Source: Gemmatimonadota bacterium (GTDB lineage Bacteria > Gemmatimonadota > Gemmatimonadetes > Palauibacterales > KS3-K002). From it: a DNA stretch of 64,000 nucleotides. The notes beneath the pieces were generated by a model that saw only the letters and a list, made by a program, of their open reading frames with translations, did no database searches and had not been told where the DNA came from. Below are positions 1 through 7,904 of this stretch, piece after piece. Each line of letters begins with the position of its first letter. Within the stretch, counting starts at the first letter, position 1. The stretch is from the NCBI GenBank assembly GCA_020344215.1, contig CP070815.1, positions 4,014,220-4,078,219 on the forward strand, given 5' to 3'. Position numbers and translations under genes: made by a program.

Positions 1-507
1 GCGGAGCCGGGAGACGTCCTGGTCATCGACAATCAGGGAAGAACCGACGAGGCGTGCATCGGCGATCTCACCGCGCTGGAGGCACGCGCCCAGGGCCTCG
101 CCGGCATAGTGGTCTGGGGACTGCACCGGGACACGGCGGCGCTGCGCGAGATCGGCTTTCCGGTCTTCAGCTACGGCGTCTGTCCGTTCGGGCCGTTGCG
201 CCACGATGAACGAGAACCTGAGGCGCTGAGCTCTGCCTGCCTCGGTGCGCTCTCGACGACGAACAAGGATATTGTCTTCGCCGATGACGACGGCGTGGTA
301 TTCGCACCGCTCGAGCGTGCCGGCGAAGTCGTCGACGTCGCCCGGCAGATCGATGAGACCGAAAGGCGGCAGGCGCAGGCGCTAGTCCGAGGACAGACCC
401 TCTACGAGCAGCTGCGCTTCCGCGAGTACCTGGCGAAACGCGCGACCGATCCAGACTTCACACTCCGAGACCACCTGCGGGAGATCGGAGGCGCGATCGA
501 GGAGTAG
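1..507 (+). CDS. RraA family protein, 5' end outside window
   Basis: The reading frame is open from the first base and ends at TAG 505-507, so 168 residues of the C-terminal part are visible. The pattern GDVLVIDNQGR, then a conserved GD/A-A-G segment, then GLHRD, then PVFSYG follows the RraA/dimethylmenaquinone-methyltransferase-like fold, whose members are divalent-metal-dependent 4-hydroxy-4-methyl-2-oxoglutarate or oxaloacetate lyases, or RNase E regulators. The Arg-Asp pair of the active-site loop is present (HRD), but the usual DGxVRD appears as WGLHRD, so the substrate cannot be named. It converges on a truncated beta-synthase gene, and nothing to its left is visible. Confidence 0.75.
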   Translation, partial: AEPGDVLVIDNQGRTDEACIGDLTALEARAQGLAGIVVWGLHRDTAALREIGFPVFSYGVCPFGPLRHDEREPEALSSACLGALSTTNKDIVFADDDGVVFAPLERAGEVVDVARQIDETERRQAQALVRGQTLYEQLRFREYLAKRATDPDFTLRDHLREIGGAIEE

Positions 508-1082
508 AGCGCTCGGAGCGGTGGGGGCTTCCCTCCACAACCCACCTGCCTTCGGATGAAGTGCGTCACCTTCCCGTCGGTCTGCTCCCAGATATGGGGG
601 CCGGTGCTTTGAGCGTGCGCCGCTGTGTTCGCCGGGTTGTCATACTGGTTGACGTACACCGAGTTCGGGATCTCCCGGGCCAAGCGGCGAGCCACCGAGT
701 AGTAGGAGCGCGGGTCGTCCGGGGCCACCGCCGTCGGGCAGACGATGACCTCGGCACCCAGCGCCCGGAGCACGGCGATCTTCTCCTGGCCCTGCTTGTC
801 AGTCGTGGTGAACACGCATTTGTAGCCGCGGACGATGGCTGCGAGGGCCAGACCCGCGCCGGTGTTGCCGCTCGTGCCCTCGATGATCGTGCCGCCCGGC
901 TTGAGCTCGCCGCTCTGCTCCGCAGCTTCGACCATAGCGATTCCGATGCGGTCCTTCACCGAGCTTCCGGGGCTGAAGAACTCCAGCTTGGCCAGGACCG
1001 TGCACGGCACGTCTGCGGCCAAACGGTTGACCCGCACCAGAGGGGTATTCCCTATCGTCCCGAGAATGTCCCCGTGCCACAT
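402..1082 (-). pseudogene. Truncated cystathionine beta-synthase / cysteine synthase
   Basis: The first ~176 residues (bases 1082 to about 555) are a clear fold-type II PLP enzyme. They contain GNTPLVRV, the SVKDR lysine motif (residues 41-45) and the phosphate-binding TSGNTG (70-75), and the PDDPRSYYSVARRLA stretch is typical of bacterial cystathionine beta-synthases. Similarity stops abruptly after THFI (173-176), where the family continues with a glycine-rich loop. The remaining 50 residues to the stop at 402 match nothing and run inside the RraA-like gene on the other strand. About half of the catalytic domain, including the second PLP-phosphate loop, is missing, so the product should be inactive. 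A ribosome site (AGGAGAG) precedes the ATG at 1082. Confidence 0.8.
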
Positions 1083-1420
1083 TAGATTCGCTCTCCTCTG
1101 CTAGCGTCCGCCCTCGCCTTCGCCGAGCCACTTCCTAACGATCGATTTACAGAGGCCGGTTCCTGGAGTTCAGCGTTCGCTAGCCGTGGCCGCACTCACA
1201 ACTTGCATTTGCAAGGTTGGAGGCAGCAGCTGCCGAAGGGCACCCAGCGTGTCGGGGTAGTCCGGCTGATCGATCTCGAAATTTACGAGGTGGCGCCATC
1301 GTACGCGGACGCTCGCGTTCCTATGACCTTCGCTCACAGCCAGGAACGCGGGCTGCGGGGATCAACACAACGCCAACGTACCGCGGGCGGCTCCCGGGAG
1401 CGCTCAAACGGCTACGACAG
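1083..1420. other. Intergenic stretch without a convincing gene
   Basis: This 338-base gap lies between the truncated beta-synthase and the MarR-GNAT gene. It contains a short perfect palindrome, CTTGCA-TT-TGCAAG at 1202-1215, which could be a regulator site for the beta-synthase gene. A plus-strand open frame from 1203 encodes a phrase, LIDLEIYEVAP, vaguely like the N-terminus of an enolase-superfamily protein, but it soon loses any coding appearance. I see no terminator with a T-tract and no RNA gene. Confidence 0.4.
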
Positions 1421-2356
1421 TTACAGCTTCAGCTCCCATGTCTCTCCCACCAGATCATCCCCGAAACTGTGGTGAGGCTCCTGATGAACCAGAGCGAAGC
1501 CAGCCTTTTCGTAGATCCGTCGAGCGGCATGGAGCACATCGTTCGTCCACAGCACCATCCTACGGTATCGCGCCAGGCGGGCGAACCGCACGCACTCGTT
1601 CACCAGGCGGGTACCGATGCCCAGATGACGCGCTTTGGGCTCGACGAGCAGCAGGCGCAGCTTGGCCACGGTCTTCGATTTCTTGACGAGAAACACCGAG
1701 CCGACGTTCTCGCCGTCCTTTTCGGCTATCCAGCAGCGTTCCCGTCTCGGGTCATAGTTTTGGATGAATTCTGCAACGATCTCCGCGACCAACGCCTCAA
1801 ACCTCTCATCCCATCCGTATTCCTGTGCGTATAGTACGCCGTGCCTGTGGACAACCCAGCCCATGTCGCCGGGCTGGTGAGGCCTGAGGATGTACGGGAC
1901 TCTGTGCTCAGGCTGCGCGCCGAGCAGCCTCTCGATAGTGTGCATCGCGTCGACCAGACTCTGTTGCTCTTCCTCGGTCAGCTCAGCCAACATTGATCCG
2001 ACCTCATCGCGCGACGCCGCGTTGAGCTTAGCGAAGACCTCTTGCCCCTGCTGCGTCAAGCACAAGAGTGTCTGCCGCCCGTCGATCTGCGAGCGTTGTT
2101 TCGCGAGCAGCTCGCGCCTGTGGAAGCCGCGCAAGATCCGGCTTAGATAGCCAGCATCCAGCTCTAACTCCTCGCCCAGCTCCGTCGCCGTCGTCCCCTC
2201 GTGGTGAGCCAGCTCATAGATCACCCGAGCTTCGGTCAGGGAGAAGGGGCTTCTCAATAGACCTTCCTGCAGAACGCCGATCTGGCGCGTGTAGAACCGA
2301 TTGAAGCGCCGGACGGCTTCTACGCGTTGATCAAGATCGGTTTCCCTCATCGCCAT
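1421..2356 (-). CDS. MarR family regulator fused to GNAT acetyltransferase
   Basis: The protein has 311 residues. Residues about 1-145 form a MarR-type winged helix: FSLTEARVIYELAHH, then the recognition-helix region LDAGYLSRILRGF, then the wing QIDGRQTLLCLT. Residues about 160-311 are a GNAT acetyltransferase with the acetyl-CoA loop RHLGIGTRL and the closing segment YEKAGF. Such MarR-GNAT fusions are widespread as putative autoregulated acetyltransferases; the substrate is unknown. The gene stands alone, with a strong promoter upstream (2404-2432) embedded in repeats that may be its own operator. The start at 2356 fits the MarR length; a second ATG lies two codons in. Confidence 0.9.
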   Translation of the reverse strand: MAMRETDLDQRVEAVRRFNRFYTRQIGVLQEGLLRSPFSLTEARVIYELAHHEGTTATELGEELELDAGYLSRILRGFHRRELLAKQRSQIDGRQTLLCLTQQGQEVFAKLNAASRDEVGSMLAELTEEEQQSLVDAMHTIERLLGAQPEHRVPYILRPHQPGDMGWVVHRHGVLYAQEYGWDERFEALVAEIVAEFIQNYDPRRERCWIAEKDGENVGSVFLVKKSKTVAKLRLLLVEPKARHLGIGTRLVNECVRFARLARYRRMVLWTNDVLHAARRIYEKAGFALVHQEPHHSFGDDLVGETWELKL

Positions 2357-2394
2357 CTGAGCGAAAGCGGTTGAGACGTCTGCCGAGCCGCCTG

Positions 2395-2424
2395 ATAGTT
2401 GCTATAGTACACTACATAGTTGCT
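2395..2424. repeat. Direct repeat pair ATAGTTGCT over MarR-GNAT promoter
   Basis: Two exact 9-base copies, 2395-2403 and 2416-2424, have starts 21 bases apart and flank the -10 element. They are a candidate operator for the adjacent MarR-GNAT protein. Confidence 0.6.
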
Positions 2425-2432
2425 TCTGTCAA
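2404..2432 (-). promoter_or_regulatory. Sigma-70 promoter of MarR-GNAT gene
   Basis: Read on the minus strand, TTGACA (2432-2427), a 17-base spacer and TACTAT (2409-2404) form a near-consensus promoter about 48 bases before the start codon. The -10 element is bracketed by two copies of ATAGTTGCT (plus strand 2395-2403 and 2416-2424), 21 bases apart, i.e. two helical turns. An inverted TAGT/ACTA pair lies at 2405-2414. This layout suggests binding of a dimeric regulator over the promoter, most simply the MarR protein itself. Confidence 0.75.
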
Positions 2433-2568
2433 ATATATGCACGTTCGCTGCACGGAGCGGCCGTGTCCGAGCCCGTCGGGCACGCCGTTCAGACCCCGGG
2501 CTCCTTTCAGCCGAGGCAGGGAGAGCGGTAGGCAAAAGACGCGCGGCGACTCGCGGCGTCGCTAGGAA

Positions 2569-3288
2569 TTACGGCGGTCGGTCGAGCAACGGACCGAGGC
2601 GCCGCCGCAGCTCATCTCGGACTCGCCGAAAGGAGTCCATGATCGCCTCGTCGCTTCCTGCGGCCGCGGCAGGATCGGGGAGCGGCCAATGGGCGCGGTA
2701 AGCCTTGCCCAACCACGCAGGGCAGACCTCCTCCGCGCACAACGTGACCACGGCGTCGACCTCCGGTCCGTCCGCCTCGCGAATCTCATCGATCCCCTTG
2801 GCGCGCTGGCCGGAAGGGTCGATCCCGATCTCCTCGAGCGCTCGAGCCGCGAACCGGGTCACCCGCGACGGCGCCGAGCCGGCGGATGAGACCCGAACGC
2901 CTTCAGGCGCCAGGCTCCGGGCGATTCCTTCAGCCATCTGGCTGCGCGCCGAGTTCGCCACGCAGAGGAAGAGCAGGTGCCGCGGAGCCAGCGCCCGGAG
3001 GATGCGCGCTTCGAGCAACCACTCCGGCGGCACACCTTCACCGTCCTGGTACCTGCGACAGGCATAGGCCGGCGGACCAGGATCGGATCCCTCCAGGTCC
3101 TCGCCGTTCACCCGTACGGTCGGCGAGCCGGGGAACGCGAGTTCGTCCGCTTCCGCCGGGTTGCGGACGACGGTGCGGATGATCTCTGCATCGGGGGCCA
3201 GCTGAGCGACCGTGCCCTGCACCAGCTGTTCCGCCGCTTCGGCGTGGGGACAGTCCGGCGTGACCAGCAGCTCGACGCGAAGGCTCAT
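2569..3288 (-). CDS. arsC: Arsenate reductase with N-terminal thioredoxin-like domain
   Basis: The protein has 239 residues in two domains. Residues 1-100 look like a small thioredoxin-like fold with a CP dipeptide (Cys13) and the expected cis-proline loop GSPTV (54-58). Residues 103-235 are a low-molecular-weight phosphatase-type arsenate reductase: the P-loop CVANSARSQ (nucleophile Cys109, Arg115), the redox pair in LCAEEVCP (Cys184, Cys189) and a DP motif near residue 204. The enzyme reduces arsenate to arsenite, which the neighbouring Acr3 exports. The fused domain may supply or relay electrons normally taken from free thioredoxin; that is an inference. It is the last gene of arsR-acr3-arsC, 6 bases after acr3. 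Confidence 0.9.
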   Translation of the reverse strand: MSLRVELLVTPDCPHAEAAEQLVQGTVAQLAPDAEIIRTVVRNPAEADELAFPGSPTVRVNGEDLEGSDPGPPAYACRRYQDGEGVPPEWLLEARILRALAPRHLLFLCVANSARSQMAEGIARSLAPEGVRVSSAGSAPSRVTRFAARALEEIGIDPSGQRAKGIDEIREADGPEVDAVVTLCAEEVCPAWLGKAYRAHWPLPDPAAAAGSDEAIMDSFRRVRDELRRRLGPLLDRPP

Positions 3289-3294
3289 CTCCGG

Positions 3295-4392
3295 CTACTC
3301 CCCTCCACCTACCGCAGCGCCTACAGGTACCGGTTCGCGAAAGAAGCGGCGCTTCGCCCAAAGAGAAACCTGAACGAGGCCGATCATCACGGGCACCTCG
3401 ACCAGCGGGCCGATCACCGTCGCGAACGCCGGCTGCGACGCGATCCCGAACACCGCGATGGCTACCGCTATCGCCAGCTCGAAGTCGTTGCTGGCGGCCG
3501 TCAGGGCCACCGTGGTCGTCTCGGGATATTCGCCACGCAGCAAGCGGGCGGCGAAGAAGGTGATGACGAACATCGCGACGAAGTAGATCGTCAACGGGAT
3601 CGCGATCCGGACCACGTCATACGGAAGCTGTACGATCAGCTCGCCTTTGAGCGAGAACATCACAACTACCGTGAACAGCAACGCCGCCAGAGTGATCGGA
3701 CTGATACGCGGGATGAACACACGCTCGTACCACTCTCTACCCTTCAGCTTCAACAGCGCGAAGCGCGTGATGAGGCCGGCCAGGAACGGGATACCCAGGT
3801 AGATGAACACGGTTCGCGCGATCTCGCCCACGCTCACGTGCATCTCCGCTCCCTGGAACCCGAACAGCGGTGGCAGCAGCGTGATGAACACCCAGGCGTA
3901 GAAGCCGTAGAACAGCACCTGGAAGACGGCGTTGGCCGCCACGAGCCCCGCCGCCAGGTCGTGATCGCCCTCGGCCAGGTCGTTCCACACTAGAACCATG
4001 GCGATGCAGCGCGCCAGGCCCACCAGGATGAGGCCCACCGCATAGCCCGGCAGGTCTTGCAGCAGCAGCACCGCCAGCACGAACATCACCAGCGGTCCGA
4101 TCACCCAATTCTGGAACAGCGACAGTGCCAGAATGCGCTTGTGCCGCAGTACGACCCAGAACTTCTCGTAGCGGACCTTGGCGAGCGGCGGGTACATCAT
4201 TAGGATCAAGCCAATCGCGATTGGGATCGACGTGGTCCCAATCTGGGTGGCCCGGTTGATCGCCTCGACCGGCTCGGGCCACACGTAGCCGATCGCGACC
4301 CCGAGCGCCATCGCGGCGAAGATCCAGACCGTCAGGTAGCGGTCGAGGAACGAGAGACGCCGCGCGACCGAAGAACTCCCTCCGGCCGTCAT
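3295..4392 (-). CDS. acr3: Arsenite efflux permease, ACR3 family
   Basis: This 365-residue protein has about ten hydrophobic segments and the ACR3 hallmarks, including [15 protein letters not shown]. Its Cys129 corresponds to the conserved cysteine required for arsenite transport in the family. It exports arsenite across the inner membrane using the proton gradient. I chose ATG 4392 because a GGAGGT ribosome site lies 6 bases ahead and the ATGA overlap with the arsR stop is typical; an in-frame start at 4452 would run far into arsR. It is the second gene of the arsenic operon, followed by arsC. Confidence 0.95.
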   Translation of the reverse strand: MTAGGSSSVARRLSFLDRYLTVWIFAAMALGVAIGYVWPEPVEAINRATQIGTTSIPIAIGLILMMYPPLAKVRYEKFWVVLRHKRILALSLFQNWVIGPLVMFVLAVLLLQDLPGYAVGLILVGLARCIAMVLVWNDLAEGDHDLAAGLVAANAVFQVLFYGFYAWVFITLLPPLFGFQGAEMHVSVGEIARTVFIYLGIPFLAGLITRFALLKLKGREWYERVFIPRISPITLAALLFTVVVMFSLKGELIVQLPYDVVRIAIPLTIYFVAMFVITFFAARLLRGEYPETTTVALTAASNDFELAIAVAIAVFGIASQPAFATVIGPLVEVPVMIGLVQVSLWAKRRFFREPVPVGAAVGGGE

Positions 4393-4778
4393 CGACGCAC
4401 CTCCGCGCTCTTGGACGTGAGCCTTGGCTGCTTGGCAGACGTTGGCTGACATCTCTCGGCACGCATCAACGCGAGCTCCTCCGAGACATCCGGAATAGGC
4501 GCGTCCGCGAGCAGCTGCCGCAGCACACTTAGCAGGGCTCGCTGCTTCTCCTGGGTGGGCTCCGCCGCTCGGTAGTAGACCCAGAGACCGTCGCGGCGAT
4601 CTTCCACCAGCCCGGCGTTCAGTAGATAGCGGAGGTGTCGCGAGGCCTTGGACTGGGAGATCTCAAGAAAGCGCTCGACCTCGCAGACGCACAGCTCCCC
4701 GTGCCGAAATATGAGGGCGAGAATCTGGAGCCGTACGTCTTCGGAGAGAGCCTTGAATTGTAAGGCAAGATCGTGCAT
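4389..4778 (-). CDS. arsR: ArsR family arsenic-responsive repressor
   Basis: The protein has 129 residues with a winged helix. Helix 3 carries the metalloid site ELCVCE (Cys30, Cys32), followed by the recognition helix [12 protein letters not shown] (42-53). In the family, arsenite binding to these cysteines releases the repressor from DNA. The open frame extends far upstream, but I place the start at ATG 4778 because the predicted transcription start and operator lie at 4800-4824, just ahead of it. The stop overlaps the acr3 start by 4 bases. The C-terminal tail (about 100-129) is basic and probably disordered. Confidence 0.93.
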   Translation of the reverse strand: MHDLALQFKALSEDVRLQILALIFRHGELCVCEVERFLEISQSKASRHLRYLLNAGLVEDRRDGLWVYYRAAEPTQEKQRALLSVLRQLLADAPIPDVSEELALMRAERCQPTSAKQPRLTSKSAEVRR

Positions 4779-4799
4779 GGTGCCCGGAGTAAAGTCGTA

Positions 4800-4846
4800 T
4801 ATGCGGTTACCCGCATACATCTTAACGCTTCCCAATCCTCTGTCAA
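4800..4846 (-). promoter_or_regulatory. arsR promoter with palindromic operator
   Basis: On the minus strand TTGACA (4846-4841), a 16-base spacer and TAAGAT (4824-4819) form a promoter. Directly downstream, over the expected transcription start, is the perfect palindrome TATGCGG-TTAC-CCGCATA (4800-4817). It sits about 20 bases before the arsR start codon. This is the standard place for an ArsR operator: bound repressor would block transcription initiation of the whole ars operon. Confidence 0.75.
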
Positions 4847-4882
4847 GGCACGGTTTGCCCGAGTGGTATGGCATTATTTGAA

Positions 4883-4898
4883 AAATGTATTTACATTT
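4883..4898. promoter_or_regulatory. Palindrome just upstream of the DUF4143 ATPase gene
   Basis: AAATGTA-TT-TACATTT is a perfect 16-base inverted repeat ending 6 bases before the ATG at 4905. It lies in an AT-rich patch that contrasts with the GC-rich surroundings. It could be an operator for the ATPase gene; it differs in sequence from the arsR palindrome, so a different regulator is implied. Confidence 0.45.
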
Positions 4899-4904
4899 CA
4901 TGCT

Positions 4905-6083
4905 ATGATCATCCCGCGAAACCTCCAGGCGCCCCTTGAGCAACTCGCCTCCACAATGCCCCTGGTGGCGGTAACGGGCCCACGCCAGTCGGGTAAGACA
5001 ACGCTGTGCCGCGCCGCCTTTCCTGATATGCCGTACGTGTCGCTGGAGCCGCTCGACGTGCGCGACTACGCCGTCAGCGATCCCCGGGGGTTCCTCCACG
5101 AGCACGCCGACGGCGCGATCCTCGACGAGATCCAGCGCGCGCCGGAGCTTCTCAGCTATCTCCAGGAGGAGGTCGACGAGCGGCCCGAGCCGGGACGGTT
5201 CATCTTGACGGGCTCGCAACATGTCGGCCTTGCGGCAGCGCTCACCCAGACGCTTGCAGGCCGGATCGCGATTCTCAACCTGCTGCCGCCGAGCCTCGAC
5301 GAGCTGATCCGCTTCGGCGAGCCGCCGGCGGACCTGTGGACTCTGCTGTGGACCGGCTCCTACCCGCGGATCTATGACCGCCGGCTCCACCCCCACCGCT
5401 GGCTGGCCGACTACACCTCGACCTACGTGCAGCGGGACGTGCGCCAGATCCTGAAGGTGACCGACCTCGAGGCGTTCACGTCGTTTCTGCGGCTGGTCGC
5501 CGGCCGCACCGCGAACGAGCTCAACCTCTCGAGCCTGGGGGGCGACGCGGGCGTCACCCACCCGACGGCTCGCGCGTGGGTCTCCGTGCTGGCAACCAGT
5601 TTCATCTGCGTGCGTCTAGCCGCCTGGCACCGGAACGTCCGCAAGCAGACCGTCAAGTCACCCAAGCTCCATTTCTTGGACACTGGTCTGGCCTGCCACC
5701 TGCTCGGCGTTACCGAGCCGGATCAGCTCCGGCACCATCCGCTGCGGGGCGCACTGTTCGAGAGCTGGGTCGTCTCCGAAGTCATGAAGTCGCGAGCGCA
5801 CCGAGGGCTGCCCGAGAGTCTGTTTCACTTCCGCACCGCCAAGGGGCTGGAGGCCGATCTGCTCATCGAGGAGGGTGACCGGCTGACGGCGGTCGAGGCG
5901 AAGTCAGCGGCGACCGTCGCCTCGGACTTTTTCACGCCCCTCAAGCGCCTCGCCGCCGACGTCGAGCGGCAACTGCCGCACCTAGAGTTTGACGCCCGAG
6001 TGGTCTTCGGGGGGGATACCGCGCAGCGGCGAAGCGATGCGACCGTCATCCCGTGGCGGCAACTCCACGATCATCGTTGGTAG
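4905..6083 (+). CDS. AAA-type ATPase with C-terminal DUF4143 domain
   Basis: The protein has 392 residues. The N-terminal ATPase core has Walker A TGPRQSGKTT (24-33), Walker B AILDEIQ (Asp74-Glu75) and a sensor-like LTGSQ (101-105). The C-terminal half is the DUF4143 region and ends with EADLLIE followed by AVEAKSA, the D...ExK arrangement of a restriction-nuclease-like fold. Proteins of this family are common, patchily distributed and of unknown function. The start at 4905 gives the canonical N-terminus (MIIPRNL); the longer open frame upstream overlaps the arsR promoter. It is transcribed divergently from the ars operon and is not obviously linked to it. There may be a degraded segment around residues 205-245, where the DUF4143 pattern is weak. 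Confidence 0.88.
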   Translation: MIIPRNLQAPLEQLASTMPLVAVTGPRQSGKTTLCRAAFPDMPYVSLEPLDVRDYAVSDPRGFLHEHADGAILDEIQRAPELLSYLQEEVDERPEPGRFILTGSQHVGLAAALTQTLAGRIAILNLLPPSLDELIRFGEPPADLWTLLWTGSYPRIYDRRLHPHRWLADYTSTYVQRDVRQILKVTDLEAFTSFLRLVAGRTANELNLSSLGGDAGVTHPTARAWVSVLATSFICVRLAAWHRNVRKQTVKSPKLHFLDTGLACHLLGVTEPDQLRHHPLRGALFESWVVSEVMKSRAHRGLPESLFHFRTAKGLEADLLIEEGDRLTAVEAKSAATVASDFFTPLKRLAADVERQLPHLEFDARVVFGGDTAQRRSDATVIPWRQLHDHRW

Positions 6084-6255
6084 CTTCACCGGACTCGACG
6101 AATATCCACCCACCGTCAGGGTGATGGTCGTCGTAAACTCGCGCGCGTAGGTCAGCCTGTCTGATGGGTATCGGGCTCGATTGCTCGGGCATACCAAGCT
6201 CGTCTTAATGGGCACCCGGCGGCTTCTCCCTTGCGAAGCTGTCTTACCCACCTAG
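6084..6255. other. Gap with imperfect 24-base direct repeat
   Basis: The space between the ATPase and the broken membrane-protein gene contains, on the minus strand, a second copy of the segment encoding RLTYxxEF: bases 6138-6161 match 6277-6300 at 20 of 24 positions. The second copy lies in the 3' end of the neighbouring gene. The copy at 6138-6161 continues as an open frame (REFTTTITLTVGG) but has no start, so it looks like the tail of a duplicated or related gene. Confidence 0.4.
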
Positions 6256-7764
6256 CTACCAGGCGCCCGCACCGAACTCGAGCACGTAGGTCAGCCGGTT
6301 CGATGTCGGTGAAGCCGTAGTTCTTGATGCCGGCGCGGAACCCCCAGAAGTCGGTGAAGACAGTAAGGAACTTGAGCGGCGAGGTGCCGAGCTGCACCCG
6401 GAACTTGAGTCCCGTCTCGAGCACGAAGTCGTCGAACTTCTGCGGGGCGTCCCTCGGCCCCTCCTCGTACCACTCGTACCCGAGCGCAAAATACGAATCG
6501 AACCAGCGCGACGCCGACGGCGCATACATCAGCATCGCGCCGAAGTCCCGCAGTTTCTCGTCCTTCAGATACAGCCGCCAGACGAAGAACCCACCGCTGA
6601 TGTTGCTCTCGAGGTTCTTGATGATGAAGAAGGGGAAGACGAAGGAGAAGCCCCAATCGCCGTCGTTCATCAGCGAGATCGCCAGCGACTTGACCACCGA
6701 GCCCTCGTCCACCCAGTCGAGCACGTCCTGCAGCGACTCGCCCGTGTTGACCTCGGGCCAACCTGGAACCTCCTTCGCCTCCATGAAGTGGTAGAGGCCC
6801 CGGTCGTAGGCCCCCAGCTCGGCCGGCGGCAGTGGCCGCAGCTCGTACTCGATGTACGACACATCGGGATCGTAGTAACCGCGCCGCGCCAGTCGCGCCC
6901 GCCCCAGGCGTCGTTGATGTGGCGGCTCACGTCGTAGCCCGGCGTGAAGTAGCCGTCGCCGTTCTTGTCGGTGGCCAACCCGTGCTTCCCCTCCTCGACC
7001 AGGATGTGCATCGGGAAGCGGGTCTCTTCATCGGTGTCGATGACGTTCCAGAACCAGATGATGCCGTGCGCCTTGGCGCTGACCCGAGTGACCAGCACCA
7101 CATAGGTCTGCTCGCCGCACTGCGCGTCGGTGTTCTCACGAACCCACTCGCCGCTGGAGCGTGCCACCACCACCTTGAACTCAGCCGCCTCCAGGTCGTG
7201 CTGGTGCGCACCGAGACCCACTTCGGAGCTGAAGTAGGCGAAGAAGTGGAGCGTGAAGGCGCCCGTTACCTCGAGATCGATCATCGAGTTGCCGGGGTCC
7301 GCAACATCCCTGGCGTAGGCCGTCTCCCTCTGGTCTTCAGCAACCAGAAAGTTGTCGAACTGGTAGTAAACCACGGGCCGATCCGGCGCCGTCTCGAACG
7401 GCAGCGCCTCGGGTATGCGGATCGAGTCTCCCTCCGCCTGTTCCAACAGCGGCTCGTCGGGAGAGAACCAGTAGACGGGCGCCACGTAGGAGGCGAGCCG
7501 CTGGATCGGCATGCGCCGGCCGGTCCCGAAACAGACGACGCCGGGTAGGCCGCTGAAGTCGCAGGTGCCCCCGGTCGAATATCGGGGCTCCTGCCCCTGG
7601 GCGTCTGCCACGGGGATCGCCCACAGCAGCAGTGACAAGACAAACAGCCCCACGAACCGCGCGGCTCGATGAATTCGTCCCTCCAGTCGTAGCGCCGCCC
7701 TGGGAGCGGGCCGGGTGATCCTGGAATAGCTTGGCAAAGATGGGTGAGGCGTCGGCCGTGTCAA
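6256..7764 (-). pseudogene. Predicted outer-membrane protein, broken by two frameshifts
   Basis: Three overlapping minus-strand frames join into one protein of roughly 500 residues. Frame one (from 7764) has a signal peptide (about 35-55, ending in ADAQ) and a calcium-loop-like DKNGDGYFTPGYD, and ends its sensible sequence at HINDAWG. It continues in another frame as ARLARRGYYDPDVSYIEYEL, implying a one-base loss in the GC run near 6896-6906. A second shift near 6298-6302 switches TDIEP to NRLTYVLEFGAGAW, a C-terminus with the terminal aromatic residue usual for outer-membrane barrels. Alternating aromatic strands in the second half support a beta-barrel. Function is not recognisable. Real decay or sequencing error are both possible. 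Confidence 0.65.
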
Positions 7765-7808
7765 CGGCCGGTGGTTGGCATAGCGGAGCGTTCAGCGAAC
7801 CACGGTCT

Positions 7809-7904
7809 TCAGCCCCGGCGAATATCGACTCGACGGAGCCGGTTGGCGTTAATGACCACGTTGATCGAGCTCATCGCCACGGCCGCCTCGGCGCAACGAA
7901 CCAT
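7809..7904 (-). pseudogene. 3' relic of a heavy-metal P-type ATPase gene
   Basis: An open minus-strand segment ending in TGA at 7811-7809 encodes MVRCAEAAVAMSSINVVINA then NRLRRVDIRRG. This matches the last transmembrane helix and tail of P1B-type metal-transporting ATPases, which typically end in A-AMSxSSVxVVxNAxRLRR. Nothing upstream resembles the rest of the ATPase; obg begins at 7958 after about 50 bases. It is therefore a leftover of a deleted metal transporter gene. The match is short, so chance resemblance cannot be excluded. Confidence 0.55.

Noticed and set aside
1203..1475. Plus-strand frame with LIDLEIYEVAP, like an enolase-superfamily start
   Set aside because: Only about ten residues fit and the rest overlaps the MarR-GNAT gene antisense; no support for a gene.
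2977..3993. Long plus-strand open frame of 338 codons opposite arsC and acr3
   Set aside because: It is antisense to two clearly recognisable genes, its product is Arg/His/Gly-rich without any domain, and it exists because of high GC content.
4389..5561. 390-codon minus-strand frame with ArsR at its end, as one fused protein
   Set aside because: The upstream part is antisense to the DUF4143 ATPase and includes the arsR promoter and operator; only the last 129 codons are ArsR.
6084..6255. tRNA or group II intron fragment
   Set aside because: No cloverleaf, no T-loop GTTCGA in the right place and no domain V pattern could be found.
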